Shown: in pieces, positions 1 to 11,853 of the stretch | Numbering within the stretch: the first letter of the stretch is position 1 | Layout of the letters: the number at the start of each line of letters is the position of its first letter | Origin: Lingula anatina | Taxonomy: Eukaryota; Brachiopoda; Lingulata; Lingulida; Lingulidae | Direction: 5' to 3' | Length of the DNA: 64,000 bases | Assembly (NCBI RefSeq): GCF_001039355.2 | Contig: NW_019773970.1 | Coordinates: 129,965-193,964 of the forward strand | Notes under the pieces: model-generated | What the model saw: only the letters and a program-made list of their open reading frames with translations | The model's database searches: none | What the model was told of the DNA's origin: nothing | Position numbers and translations under genes: made by a program

Positions 1-1343
1 ACCTTATACAACTTTGTATTCCAAGACCTTTCTTTATCTCACTTGAAAGGAATCACTTAACAATCATCCTTAGCAAAGGAACCGGTCATTTCTAGAATCT
101 GCCTTTGCTTAAAGATTTCCTTTATTTTCGGCTGAGGATTCCTTTAAATGTAAGGTTGGTCTGGAATAACTTTTAGTCCTCCTTAAGCAGCCATCATGTA
201 CATTTCTCTTGTGAAAATCAGCTCCATGGAGGACTATATTAACCAACATGCCTACCTTAATTCAAAATCATTAAATTCAACTAGAAAAGCACTCCGAGAG
301 CAAAGTCTCCACCCAATTTTCATTCTTTAATGATTTAGTTTTTTGATTTTTGATTATTGATTGATTATTGATCCAGATCACCACCAAAAACGAATCATCT
401 GTTCCTTGGCCCACTTGTGACAGTGTCTGAATTTTTTATCACAATCGGCGCATAACTTTTTGAGTTATTTGTGATTATTGATTATTGATTGATTATTGAT
501 TTTGATCACCACCAAAAACTAACTACTTCTTTAAAACCCATTTCTGACCTACCCTGTAAATTTCATAAAAATCGGTCCATAACTTTTTGAGTTTTTTTTT
601 TATTAATGATAATTGATTGATTATTGATCTTGATCACCACCAAAAACTAATCACTTCTAATATAACACATTTCTGACCTACCCTGAAAATTTCATCGAAA
701 TCGGCCAGTAACTTTTTGAGTTATGTTGATGAAAAAAAAACAGACAGACAGACAGACAGTCAGAAAGACAAACAAACAGGGATGAAAACATAACCTCCTT
801 GGTGGAGGTAACAAAAAGACAGACAAACAAACAAACAGGGGTGAAAACAACCTCCTTGGCGGAAATAATACATTTGATCGAGGACAGGCTTTTCTCTGTT
901 GACTAGTTGCATCAGTAGTTGCTTCTTCGATATCAGAAAAGGGTCTACGACTTTGGTTTTCTCATCCTCCAAACCATTCTTTTCTCTTCTTGCCATGTAC
1001 TTGCTTTATTCACTAAATTTGGCTTAGATCAAAACATCCACATGCAGTGATTATATCCATATGCGCTGTTGCATGACTGAAGTTGATCAGTTGATCCCAA
1101 TTGTACAACATTACTGAGGCATTTTTAACGAGGAGGGTGTCACAAAGGCCTACTCTAACCAATAAGGAGCTCCTTTATGTCAGTGTCCCTTAAGGCTGAC
1201 TTTTGTCAAAGTAATTCCTTATCAAAGGAGAGGCTAAAGTGTGGTCTTAGAATACCATTTCGTTAGGCCTTCCTTTACCAAGGAACACCTCATCAAAGGA
1301 AGCCTTTATAAAAGTTGACCTTAGCCCAATTTTAAGGAACATC
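1..1343. repeat. degenerate AT-rich repeat and DNA-element debris
   Basis: No gene seen. Three diverged direct copies of a unit of about 125 bp lie at roughly 350-475, 480-595 and 600-735. Each carries a TTGATTATTGAT stretch, then ATCACCACCAAAAAC, then a segment ending CATAACTTTTTGAGTT or similar. They are followed by CAGACAGACAGA/CAAACAAACAGG simple repeats and an AACCTCCTTGG(T/C)GGA end. A reverse-oriented copy of the same family lies at 24015-24165. The stretch 1120-1357 ends in GGAATACGGGCC and is rich in AAAGGA motifs; similar sequence at positions 15-180 in the opposite sense suggests another old inverted-repeat element. Confidence 0.6.
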
Positions 1344-2900
1344 TTGGAATACGGGCCTAAGTGTACTGTACCAGGTTGTGGACGCAAGCACTCAAAGTTT
1401 ATTCATTTCAGTCAAAGTGAGAAGTCGTCCCCCAAAACCGCAAGTAACGGCATTTCAGACACCGTGACGAATGCTAGTGTTCAGTCTAATTCCAATCATG
1501 TGAATCTGCCCATTGTGTCCGTCAGAGTAAAGGGACACGTGATAGCCTCCGCTCTTTTGGACAATGGTTCTATTTCAACATTCATTTCTGAACGTCTTGC
1601 AAATGTACTTTCTCACAAACACTCACAAAGCTTGAACTATCAAATGAACACGTTTAAGTGTTCACAAAGTACAAAATCTCACATTGTGTCATTTCAGGTG
1701 TCACCTGTTCATGATTTGAATGTCTCCTATTGTTTGTCAAATGTGTTAGTTATCCCACAAATTCGTGTGCGAGCGAATTCGCGAGTTGACACTGGTGCGT
1801 ATCCGTATCTGAAAGACATACCTTTCAGTAACACAGGGTCGGGTCACGCAGATATTATTATTGGGATGGACAACGTGCATTTGATCATGCCGTTTGAGAC
1901 GCGTTGCGATGAAAGCGGAAAAATGAAACTTTACGCGTCCCGTTCGCGCTTAGGTTGGACATTGAACTGCCCGTTGAATGATAAGTTGGCATCTGATATT
2001 TCAGTCAATTTTCTGTCGGTTGAAGAAAATATTGAGAATTTATGGAGACTCGAGCATGAGAGCGCGATTTCTTTCTCGCAAGAAGATGGAGAAGTTTTGG
2101 CCCTGTGGGAATCGACTGTTAGTGAGGAGAACGGTCATTACGTATTACCGATACCGTGGAAAACAGGGTGTCCGAAATTTCCGTATAACAAGAACGTGGC
2201 GCTCGACCGCTTACACAGTTTAGAACTTAAGCTGGAGAAAGAAGGGTTATACGAAAAATATCACGACAACATATTGGATTTGATTTCCGATGGTTATGTT
2301 GAGAAAGACCCAGATGATGAAATTGATCTGCGCGACGGCACAGTATGGTATATTCCGCACAGACATGTTTTGAATCCCTCAAAACCTGAGAAACTGCGAG
2401 TTGTTTATGATTGTGCGTGCAAATGTCAGGGTGTTAGTCTAAATTCTCAGACCAAACAAGGCCCAGATTTCATAAACAAGCTGTTAGGTATTTTGTTGGG
2501 ATTCCGTCAACATAAATACGCGATAATGGTAGACATCAAGGCGATGTACTATCAAGTTATGGTGCCTGAATGCGATAGAAATTCGCTCAGATTCTTATGG
2601 CGCGACGGGGAAAATCTTGTTCACTATCGCATGCGCGTCCACTTGTTTGGTGGAAAGTGGTCAGGGAGCGCAAGTTGTTATGCTCTAAGACGCACAGTAA
2701 AAGACCATAAAGTCACAGAATTGATCAGAAACACCGTGTTGAAATCTTTTTATGTCGATGATTTGCTCAAATCCGTGAAAACCAGAAAAGAGGCTCGTGA
2801 GGTCACTGAAGGCACAAAACGCGCGGTGAGCCACGGCGGATTCGATCTCACTCAATTCGTAGTAAATGACTTCGAATTAAATAAAGTTATTTCCTGTTGA
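1344..2900 (+). pseudogene. BEL/Pao Pol: protease and reverse transcriptase part
   Basis: The 518-codon frame starts inside the last gag Cys/His motif (CTVPGCGRKHSKFIH). A DUF1758-like aspartic protease follows, with LLDNGS at residues 71-76. The catalytic triad is D-N-G where D-[ST]-G is usual, which may be a decay mutation. The RT domain has motif A DIKAMYYQV near residue 397 and the catalytic YVDD at 470-473. The frame ends at a TGA (2898-2900). The reading continues in another frame, with RT thumb-like sequence recognisable from about 2890, so a one-base indel has occurred there. The first ATG is not a natural start; the element is truncated. Confidence 0.85.
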
Positions 2901-3705
2901 TGACAGAGCTAAAGAGGTGAAAGAACTAGCGTTCGATTCTCATGCAAAAGCTCTCGGGATTAAATGGGAAGTCATGCCTGATTGTTTCTATTACATCTTC
3001 AGACTCAAAGAAAACGTGATTGTTAGGTGTAGCCCTGGGGGAGCTCCTGTTGACATTGTTGGAATCGATATTTTTGGCCCCCTTATTGTGAAAGTAGAAC
3101 GTTCTGATGTAAAGCGTTATGGATGCATTTTCACTTGCTTCAAAACACGGGCGTTGCATATTGAGGTGTTGGAAAATTTGAGTACCGACCCGTTTCTCAA
3201 CGGGTTTTTCCGTTTTGTCGCGAGAAGAGGATGTCCTTCCAAACTTTATATTGACAATGACATGAATTTTTTCGGTGCTCAAAGTGAGCTAGCGCGAAGT
3301 TTACGTCAGCTCGACAAGAGTAAAATACTCAGGGAAACAAGACGCAGAGGCGTCGAGTGGAATTTAAATCCCCCACATGCATCCCATCATGGAGGGATCT
3401 GGGAACGCATAATAAGAACTGTCAGAAAAATTCTGACAGCACTGTTGTCAAATATGCCTACCAAATCATTATCTGATTGGGGTTTACAGACAATTTTATG
3501 TGAGTGCGAAAGCATTATAAATGGAAGACCCATGACAAAAGTCAGTACTGACTCAAATGACTGTGACGCTCTTATTCCTAACCATCTGTTACAACTCCGT
3601 AACAATCCCTCTCTTCCTTGGGGTGATTTCGAAATAGCAGATGCGTTGTTGGTTGTGGAGACATTGTCAATTTCTTGTTTCCCAGTTCTGGAAGCGATGG
3701 ACTAG
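2890..3705 (+). pseudogene. BEL/Pao Pol: integrase core after an internal deletion
   Basis: The frame opens with the end of the RT region (ALGIKWEV, residues 12-19 counted from 2917) and passes within about 25 residues to the integrase catalytic core. RNase H and the integrase zinc-binding region, several hundred residues in intact relatives, are therefore missing; the junction lies near 2990-3040. The DDE triad can be read: D51 in GIDIFGPL, D113 in YIDNDMNF (usually DNGTNF), E163 in HHGGIWERI. The frame stops at 3703-3705, where DUF5641 coding continues in another frame. Confidence 0.85.
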
Positions 3706-3946
3706 GGAATATTTATCTTTGCTTCAGTCTAGACCTAAATGGCGGGAGATCAAGCGAAATTAAAAGAGGGGGGACCTTGTCCTTGTTATTGATGCATCTA
3801 TGCCCAGTGGTTCATGGCCTCTAGCTGTAGTAGTAGATGTTTAGATTGGGAGAGATAACTTAGTGCGTAGCGCGACGGTTCGTACAAAATCGTCTCGCTA
3901 TAGTAGACCCATCACAAAATTAGTGTTTTTAGAGGGAGACTATTAA
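3668..3946 (+). pseudogene. BEL/Pao DUF5641-like C-terminal domain, broken
   Basis: Frame 2 carries the typical FWKRWTREYL and RGDLVLVIDA motifs of the domain after the BEL integrase, and ends at TAA 3944-3946. It is shifted relative to the integrase frame and interrupted by TAA at 3761 and TAG at 3842, so it cannot be translated as one product. Confidence 0.75.
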
Positions 3947-4088
3947 GATATGTATTATATTATTACAATATTGTTTAAGTGGCATTGTTTAAACAATAAA
4001 TTGTAAGTAAATTTAAATAAGAATACGTAATATTGTTTATTTTTGTTTGTTTGTTTGTTTATAACAGATAATATAGTGAATATGGCTG

Positions 4089-4288
4089 TATTCCCAGAGC
4101 TTTTAGATCGATCTATCCCCTCGGGGAGTCTCACTAGATAATCCGGCTTAAATGTCCGTCCCGCCTACTACAAGCTGTAAGGGGGTGATTAATTTTCGTG
4201 TCCGCCCGGCTGACAGCTATTTAGCGTGAACCCCCAGGGAGTTAGGTCGATCTAAAGTAGAACGAACTAATCTCTGGAAATGGGGTCT
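4089..4288. mobile_element. palindromic MITE family A, copy 1
   Basis: About 200 bp with imperfect terminal inverted repeats: TTAGATCGATCTATCCCC on the left and, inverted, GGGAGTTAGGTCGATCTAAA on the right. The interior has the family landmarks CGGCTTAAATGTCCGTCCCG and TGTAAGGGGGT. It sits between the BEL coding remnant and its 3' LTR. Other copies: 38021, 41568, 44140, 50396, 51263. Confidence 0.75.
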
Positions 4289-4371
4289 ATGTGTTTGTTT
4301 GAGTATGTAGTGAGGTAGATAAATACATTTTTGTACAAATAAAATGCCATTTTTTTTTGTTTAAGTGGGAG

Positions 4372-4738
4372 TGTTGTCGCTTACGGTCGTATTACTAGTC
4401 ATCCTTGTTTTGTTATGCAAATGATTTGCTCAGTATATATACGGTCAGTAGTAGTATTGTTAAACATTTACACAATGTATATGTAAAAGCATAAGTCGTT
4501 AGTCTAGTCAAATTTATAGTATGCACAACATTTCCCGTTTCTTATAATTAATTTATTATTTTTTTTTATATTTGTATTCAGTTTATGTTATATTTGTGTA
4601 TTTTTATATCATCAGATTAGTGTTTATATTTCATTATTTTGTTATTTTAGTATCACCATGTCCATGTCAGTGTGTGCGTGAATAAAGGTGTGAACATTTT
4701 CCCGTTGTTTGTGTTCGTTTGGCGTGGGATCCGCATCA
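4372..4738 (+). repeat. 3' LTR of the BEL/Pao element
   Basis: Starts TGTTGTCGCTTACGG directly after a purine-rich AAGTGGGAG tract and ends ...GCATCA, giving TG...CA ends. It contains a TATA-like box (AGTATATATACGG near 4430) and an AATAAA at 4681-4686 near the 3' end. The right flank begins GTCGATAATCCAAAT, homologous to 7016 and 11740. No matching 5' LTR is present. Confidence 0.65.
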
Positions 4739-4844
4739 GTCGATAATCCAAATAGCGCCATGTACTTGGCCAACAGTTATGGAGAGACGTTATGAAGAGA
4801 CGCAGCTCTGTGCTTAATAAAGGCTAAATATATTCACAGATAAC

Positions 4845-5559
4845 TTACATTAGGCTTTTTCCACAGTCACTTCTACATCCTCCGCCACATGCACAGCCGA
4901 ATATATTACAGCTCTGATGACCACAGTAAGGGGTACCCTGAAAAACGAGTGTGAAGGGAGCACTTAAGGAAGTAGGTTGAGTAGATTGATAATTCTGACA
5001 ATTTTACCTCTCCTTATTAACACTATCTAGTTTATATCCCACCAGAGCTGTCAGAATATGCAAATCAAATAATACGTTTCAAAAAACGTTTTTCAGATTA
5101 AAATAACAACAATTAAGTCGACCCATTTAAATTCCACATTGCTCGTAACTACTGGTGGTAAATTCTTACCCAATATTCGGTTAGACTAGTTGTTCAGTTT
5201 TGTTTTGATCTTTGTAACAACAGATGTAGTTAGGATGGGAGACCATTGTCGGACACGTACAGTACTACCATCTTTTTGCACCGACAACCAAACTATACTT
5301 AAAATTCATTCTTTTATTTTCATTTTTGCCCCCACCGCTTTCTTCAAGTACAATCCTGCATTAGTTAATGGTATGGAAGCAGAGTAGTTTGTAATGCCTT
5401 TATGCAAAGTTTCATACTGAAAATACATACTAAAGTGCAGTCTTTGCAATACCCATAGGACTCGGATCTGCAGCACACTCCCTCGGTTTGTTGTACCATA
5501 ATAGCTACCACGCATGCGCAGGTCACAGCAGCTATTATCACGAGACAGCAAGTCATCTT
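4845..5559 (-). CDS. small secreted cysteine-rich peptide, Diedel-like, copy 1
   Basis: Two coding exons. Exon A: coding 5431..5556, acceptor before 5559 (TTCACATTTCAG), donor GTATGT. Exon B: 4845..4937, acceptor CAG before GGTACC. The joint is in phase 0 and gives 72 residues. The first 26 (MTCCLVIIAAVT...QQTEG) look like a signal peptide. The mature chain of about 46 residues has ten cysteines: CC, YC, DC, then PYCGHQSCNIFGCACGGGC and a final DCG. The CNIFGCxCxGGC core is the motif I know from Diedel, a secreted immune-modulating protein of insects; that link rests on motif memory only. The start is chosen by the acceptor two codons upstream and by identity of the start in all three copies. 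The TAA stop overlaps a perfect GTAAGT, so a further 3' exon is possible. Confidence 0.7.
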
Positions 5560-5940
5560 CTGAAATGTGAACATTGGTTATTTGAGATACTTGCGACAGT
5601 TTAATATTAGGTAAACGAATCTAAATAGTTTAAAAGAAAAAATGTCCACATCCACATCCACAATCGTTGACTAATTTTCTTCAAATAAACCTCTCTTTTT
5701 TTAATAAATTGCAAACCAGCACCGCTCTACAAATAAATTCATGTTACCACCCAAACCAGAAATAAAGCTTCAAGAATTATGAGGCATAGTAGCTCAACCA
5801 TAATCACTTGACAACAGGTTACCTTTTGAAGTTCTAAAACATATTTATAAACCATTGATTTCTGCAAATGCAAGTTAACAGTACATGTAATCTACAAATA
5901 AAAACAAAAAGATAAAGCTACAACCTGTGCAAATTTTTAC

Positions 5941-6017
5941 CTTATATCTCGTTTTGTCGCTCGTGTCTGCTATAAGGTTTATGTCCCAAGATAACGTGTT
6001 GTTCTCTATATATTCAC
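5941..6017 (-). other. putative upstream exon X of peptide gene copy 1
   Basis: A conserved block upstream of exon A reads YIENNTLSWDINLIADTSDK in the open frame and ends with a GTAAAA donor. Joined in phase 0 it would run straight into the exon A frame. Equivalents at 8392..8470 (open) and 13126..13204 (in-frame TAA) make a coding role doubtful. A 5' UTR exon or an N-terminal extension are both possible. Confidence 0.3.
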
Positions 6018-6099
6018 CTGTAGGCAGGTATGCCACCGTCAGAAAAACGACATTTTGCCAGAAAAAAGAAAAGTAAATTAAACTGCTGGTCTTAATCAC

Positions 6100-7137
6100 C
6101 TGATATTTACATCCAAATAAATTTGTTTACGTGATGATGTGTCACACCTTGCAGTGATATTGTGAAGTAAGATGGCTGCTGGATTAACTGGGCAAAGTGA
6201 AAATGACAATATGCGACTTATATTCTCAGTACCTATATCATTAGAATTAGGCTAGTCATTTGAAATGCCATCATTGATTATCAGACAAAAGTACGCGCCT
6301 AAAATACTATATATGAATGTGAAGAAACATTCTAGAAATGAAAACGGAAAAATTAGAAGAGAAAAACTTGCAGTTTTTTACCTTGGATCTCGGTTCATCT
6401 AGTCTTGTCTGATATGAGAGGGGTTTGTGTCCCAAGATCACGTGTTATTCTATATGTAATTCTTCTAGCAGGTACTTTCTTGTAGACCAATTCAAAAATC
6501 TACCTGCGTTTTTCATCATTAGCTTCCTTACTTCATGGACAGAATTATTGAAATGAAAACCAAACATTTATCTTTTTTTTTTTTTGTGGTTTCAAAACTG
6601 TAAGTAACATAGACTACGGCTCATTTTCCTTTTTTCACTCCAAAAGAACCAGTATAATTCAGTGTTTCCATTCATTTATAATCATTCATTCACAAACGCT
6701 ACAGATAAAACTGTTTTAATTCAAAATGTCACCTGTATCTGTGCCAGAAAAAGGAAATGTTTAGTTACAAAGTCAAATACATTGTCAGGTTTTTAAGCAA
6801 ACAGAAAAATANCATCAGTGCCCCTCGTGGACCTTGTGTTGGTACATCTGCAGTCCACTACAGTACCATGAAAATTGCTTTCAACACTGTAAAAAAAGGA
6901 AGTCTGAGGTGAGGTACATCAACTTAATCTTGAAGTACTGGTAGTGGCAAATCTGTAAAGCGTGTTCTTTAATTCATAGAACAAATCAATCGGGAGATAA
7001 TTTTTCTCATTCACAGTCGAAGGTCCAAATAAAGCCATGTACTTGGCCAACATACAGTTATGAAGAGAAGTTAGGAATACACTATTTCACCTTCGCGGTT
7101 CTGTGCTGATATAAAGCTAAATATATCCACGGATAAC
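6100..7137. repeat. segmental-duplication spacer, no gene seen
   Basis: Matches 8540-9250 up to position 6811, then, after a single N at 6812, jumps to sequence homologous to 11520-11850 (CCCCTCGTGGACCTTGTGT in both). A degenerate relative of block X is at about 6385-6490. Exon 6 and exon 5 of the channel, present in the equivalent position of the next unit, are absent here. Confidence 0.6.
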
Positions 7138-8006
7138 TTACATTACGCTTTTTCCACAGTCAGTTCTACATCCGCCACCACATGCACAGCCGAATACATT
7201 ACAGCCTTGATTCCCACAGTAAGGGGTACCCTGAAAAACAAGTTTGAATGGGGCATTAAATATCCAAGAAGGTTGAACTACCAAGCCGGAAGTACACTGT
7301 TTACTTTAATAATTCTGACATTTTACCTCTCTTACTTAACACTGTCTAGTTTATAACGCATCATAGCTGTCAGAATATTCAGATCAAATAATATGTTTCC
7401 AAAAACGTATTTTTAAAATTAAAATAATGTCGAATAAGTCAAGCCATTCAAATTCCACATGGCTCATAACAACTGGTGGTAAATTCATACCCAATATTCG
7501 GTTAGACTAGTCGTTCAAAGTTCTGTTTTGAGCTTTATAACAACTGATCTAGTTGGGATGGGAGACCATGCATAGTCGGACATGCGTTGCCATCTTTTTT
7601 GCATCTGAATTACTCCTTCCGCTTCTCTCTCCCCAAATAATAAAACTAACGCAAAACGGAAATAAACAACACCTGATACATGTAGCTCCAATTCCTGTGT
7701 CTTGTCTGTTGCTGTCAAAATCTCCCAGTTAACCAAATTATACTTTTAAGTATTAAAAAAAACATTTTTTTATTTTCATTTTTTGCACCTAACGCCTTTT
7801 TTCAAATACAATCCTGGATCATTTAGTGGTATTGAAGCAGAGTGGTTTATGCAAAGTTTCATACTGAATATACATACCAAAGTGCAGTCCTTGCAATACC
7901 CATAGTACTCGGATTTGCAGCACACTCCCTCGGTTTGCTGTACCATAATAGCTACCACGCATGCGCAGGTCACAGCAGCTGTTATCACGAGATAACAAGT
8001 CATCTT
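7138..8006 (-). CDS. small secreted cysteine-rich peptide, Diedel-like, copy 2
   Basis: Exon A coding 7878..8003 (acceptor CAG before 8006, donor GTATGT), exon B 7138..7230. Same structure, length (72 residues) and phase as copy 1. Signal peptide MTCYLVITAAVTCACVVAIM. The mature chain keeps all ten cysteines and has NVFGCACGGGC in the core instead of NIFGCACGGGC. Differences from copy 1 are scattered substitutions with no stops, consistent with a gene kept under selection or a very recent duplicate. The TAA again overlaps GTAAGT. Confidence 0.7.
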
Positions 8007-8391
8007 CTGAAATGTGAACATTGGTTATTGGAGATACTTGGGACCCTATAACATTCTGTAAACACATCTAAATAGTTACACAAGAATTAAAGTGTCTACA
8101 ACTACAATCACTGTAAGGTAAGCAATTTTCTAATATGTAAACTTCTCTTTTTTTGAAAAAGAAAATTGCAAACCAGTACTGCTCTACAAATAAATTCATG
8201 TTACCAACCAAACACGAAATAAAGCTTTAAGAAATATGAGGCTCAAGAGCTCAACCATAATCACTTGACAACAACTTACCTTTTGAAATTCTAAAATATA
8301 TTTATAAACCATTGATTTCTGCAAATGCAAGTAAACAGCAATCTAAAAATAATACCAAAAAGATAAAGCTACAACCTGGGCAAATTTTTAC

Positions 8392-8470
8392 CTTAAATCT
8401 TGGTTTGTCGCTCGTGTCTGCTATAAGGTTTATGTCCCAGGATAACGTGTTGTTCTCTATATATTCACCT
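8392..8470 (-). other. putative upstream exon X of peptide gene copy 2
   Basis: Open block GEYIENNTLSWDINLIADTS ending in a GTAAAA donor, 79 nt if the AG at 8472-8471 is the acceptor. Same position relative to exon A as in copy 1. A weaker, decayed relative lies at about 8820-8930. Confidence 0.3.
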
Positions 8471-9659
8471 CTAGGCAGGTAGGCCACCGTCAGAAAAACG
8501 ATATTTTGCCAGGAAAAAGAAAAGTAAATTAAACTGCTGGTCTTAAACGCCTGGGTTTGAAATTTAAATGAATTTGATGCGTCATGCCTTGCAGTGATAT
8601 TGTGAAGTAAGATGGCTGCTGGATTAACTGGGCAAAGTAAAAATGACAAAAATGTGGCTTATATTCTCAGTACCTATATCATTTGAATTAGGTTAGTCAT
8701 TTGAAATGTTCTCATTGTTTTTCAGACAAAGGTACGCACCCAAACCAATATCAACGAATGTGAGCAAACATTCTAGAAATGAAAACGGAAAAATTAGAAG
8801 AGAAAAATCTGCAATTTTTTACCTTGGATCTCGGTTCATGTAGTCTTGTCTGATATGAGAGGGGTTTGTGTCCCAAGATCACGTGTTATTCTATATGTAA
8901 TTCCTTTAGCAGGTACTTTCTTGTAGAGACCAATTCAAAATAATTTACCTACGTTTTTCATCATTAGCTTCCTTTCTTCATGGATAGAACTATTGAAATG
9001 AAAATCATACATTTATTTTTTTGTGGTTTCAAAACTGTCAGTAACATAGACTACGGCTCACTTTCCTTTTTTCACTCCAAAAGTACCAGTATAATTCAAT
9101 GTTTCCATTCATTTATCATCATTCATTCACAAACGCTATAGATAAAACTTTTTCAATTTACAATGACACCTGTATCTGTGCCAGAAAAAGGAAATGTTCA
9201 GTTACAAAGCCAAATACATTGTCAGGTTTTTAAGCAAACAGCAAAATATACAGTGTTGTTTTTTTTAAAATGAATGATACTTGAATTTTTTTGGCTGTTC
9301 ATTTTGTATTTCATTGTAATTTGGTCATATCCATTAAATGACTTAACTGCAGGTTTAAAAACCAGTACTTTACCCTTACACGAATTATGTTAGTTAGGAC
9401 AGACAAAACAATAAACATAATTTACTGTAGTCCCCCACGTCAGCAAGAGAACTATTTAGACTAGTACAAATGGTCCACCCGTCATATATTGTATTGACAT
9501 TAAGAATGCCTCATAATTATTATTTGAAAGTGTCTATCGTTTGTTCTGAATTGGGAAGGATAAGAAGCTTTGCGCGGGGAACAGATTTACCTTTGGGATA
9601 TTTGCACCGGATATATGTACATGCATCCTGTGCTTTTAATGTAACAAAATCACATAGGC

Positions 9660-10159
9660 CTGCTGTCCTTTGCTTCTTGCTTTCTGAAGGCGTTCAAAAT
9701 CTTATTTTTCCATCTCGGAATCTTCCAAACACACATTATCCCAAGATGAAATCCAATATTTCGACCAATGTCATTAAGGTGCTTCCCAGAACGAGGCCAA
9801 GAGCCCCTCCTATGTCAGCAAACAGAGTCAGCGTGCTGTAGGCTTCTTGTTGAACCACTTCCTCGTACGTCATATCCGTGTAGTATAACGCCACGCTTAC
9901 AAAATCTTTTTCAACGGATTCTGCAGTTCTGTTTAACTCCGACGATATTGCTTTGGAGACATTTTAGAACTTGAGATGCTGTAGTCGAAAGATAAAATCT
10001 TGCATGGTGCTATGCAGCCACAATGTTGCTTTATCTGGGTCGTGTTTTCTGACAGCGGGAAATAACACTTGATGATGTCACGTGGGGAACAGTCTCTGTA
10101 ACATTTGACCTCTGGATAATATACCATTCGGCAGCTGCACGTTTTCAGTCATGTTGTGT
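9660..10159 (-). pseudogene. DEG/ENaC channel last exon, pseudogene copy
   Basis: About 90% like exon 6 of the intact channel by eye. Acceptor AG is kept at 10161-10160. Broken by a 2-nt deletion near 10146, a 1-nt deletion near 9951 (three Ts where the intact copies have four in GCTTTTGG), and a premature TAA near the end of TM2. TM2 and GLVLGST are still readable. Sequence 9430-9660 matches the 3' flank of the intact gene. Confidence 0.8.
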
Positions 10160-10645
10160 CTAGTAAGTTGAAATTGCATGAACCCGTGAGTTAAAATTCG
10201 CGTTATTTTTCTACAATCTAGCACAAGATTTTAATTGCATTATCAATTTAAATATACATTTTTACTTTTATTAATGCATCATTTATAATCTTAATCATTT
10301 TTGCAAAATTCGTATTTGTATTACTATCACACTGCTTTGCGACAGTTTTTTTTTTTTTCTAAATAATTCCACAAACTGAGCGTCAGACGTGTTCAAACAA
10401 AGAATATTTGACCGAATCTCGAGCCTAACGTCATCGACAAAATCTAGATTCTTTGTCTGTTGAAAGTTTGTTTCTGTCTAAACGGATCTTTCCATTAGGC
10501 CTATCATTTGTGCCAGCATTGATACTAACAGTCTCTCTACGACATAGGCCACGTTAACCTGTTTTTTCTGTGTGTGTGTTTAAATGGTTGCCTTGAGGTT
10601 TAAGCTGCGTTCACACACTTTACGGCCGTCATTTCAATTGCTTTC

Positions 10646-10759
10646 AACATAGATACATACATACAAGCATTCTGCACGGCAGTTTACTTTGCTGTACTTT
10701 TTGTAGTAAGCCAGTTTTCTCTCGCCACAGTTGCCATGGGGAGACGGAAGATTCACCAA
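10646..10759 (-). pseudogene. DEG/ENaC channel exon 5, pseudogene copy
   Basis: Matches exon 5 of the intact channel (18615..18724), including PHGNCGERKLAYYKKYSK. It is 4 nt longer (an extra CATA at 10651-10661), which shifts the frame, and the donor is destroyed (TTGAAAG where the intact exon has GTGTAAGC). The flanks 10200-10645 match 17990-18614, so exons 5 and 6 were duplicated together. Confidence 0.75.
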
Positions 10760-10799
10760 CTAAAAAAAAATGCGTTTCGATTTTCTTTGGTTGCAAAAT

Positions 10800-11853
10800 G
10801 CGTTGCAGTTGCAAAATGCAGCTCTAAAAAAGGCAATGACGGAAGTGCTATAAACATGGAAAAGCTTCGAAGTTGACTTCACATACCAAAACAACTTTGA
10901 CTGCAGTTGTTCCTTGCTGTTTATATACCTTTCAGGATCACCAACGCCGTCACAGAAATACAAATTAATGAAAATAAAACTGGAAAATAGACACTTACTT
11001 TATCACCCTTCGTTATGGTTAGGTATTTTGTATTCATGTTGCATACAAATATCATCAAATTTGACCCCAGATAACACGTCACTTGTGGCTCATTGTGCAT
11101 TGTTTCGGTTGACTCAGATTTATACACAATATTTCAATATAATCCAACTTAACGTTATAGTATAGTGTAGCATTGCCCATAGTAAATAAAATACTAGTTA
11201 GACTATAATTTCATAGGAACTAACGGCTTGAGATACGTGTCAGGTAGGTACTTTCACCTTTTCCGTAGAGATAAACTTGATTTGTAATAGCATTCCGTAT
11301 GGCTTAATAGTTATAATAAATATCAAAACAGAACAAATAGCAGAGCACATGGTACTGCACGTCCTTTTTAATGAAACACAGCAGTCATCTTAGCTTACAT
11401 AACAGATATTCAAACACTTGGTTTCCCATTGACTTCAACAAGGGTGATTCAAGAAAATGCGCTGTGTTTCCAGAAAAGTGCATCAAGGTCCAGGTCGAAC
11501 TTGGCTTACGTCATCATCCCCACCATCAGCGCCCCTCGTGGACCTTGTGTTGGCACATTTGCATTCCACTACAATACTCCAAAAATCGCCTTCTACACTG
11601 TAAAAAGGAAGACTGAGGCGCATAACATCAACTTAATCTTGAACTACCGGTAGAAGCAAACACCTGAAGACGGCTGACAAACGTGTTCATAAACTCATAG
11701 AACGAATCAGACGGAGGATAATTTTTTCTCATTTATGGTCGATAGTTCAAATAACGTTAACGCCATGTACTTCTCCATCATACAGTTTTGAAGAGACGTT
11801 ATGAAGAGACGCAGTTCTGGGCTTAAATAAGGCTAAATATACCCACAGATAAC
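10800..11853. other. spacer without recognised gene
   Basis: A minus-strand open frame at 10921-11127 contains one hydrophobic stretch (VYFPVLFSLICISVTALVIL) preceded by a GTAAGT, but it matches no family I know and has no second copy. 11520-11850 matches 6813-7137. Otherwise nothing is visible. Confidence 0.4.

Larger units (their letters stand above)
1344..4738 (+). mobile_element. BEL/Pao LTR retrotransposon, 5'-truncated and decayed
   Basis: Order of parts: end of gag zinc knuckle, aspartic protease, reverse transcriptase, integrase core, DUF5641-type C-terminal domain, 3' LTR. This order is that of BEL/Pao elements. There is no 5' LTR and almost no gag in the window. The element is dead: a frameshift near 2890, a missing segment between RT and integrase, a further frameshift near 3668, and stops at 3761 and 3842. 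A 200-bp MITE lies between the pol end and the LTR. The sequence after 4738 matches the flank of the downstream duplicated units (7016, 11740), so the right border is well placed. Confidence 0.85.

Noticed and set aside
9470-9974. Plus-strand frames of 123 and 68 codons; similar ones at 14196, 15719, 17305
   Set aside because: Antisense shadows of the channel last exon and its 3' flank; they recur only because that segment is duplicated.
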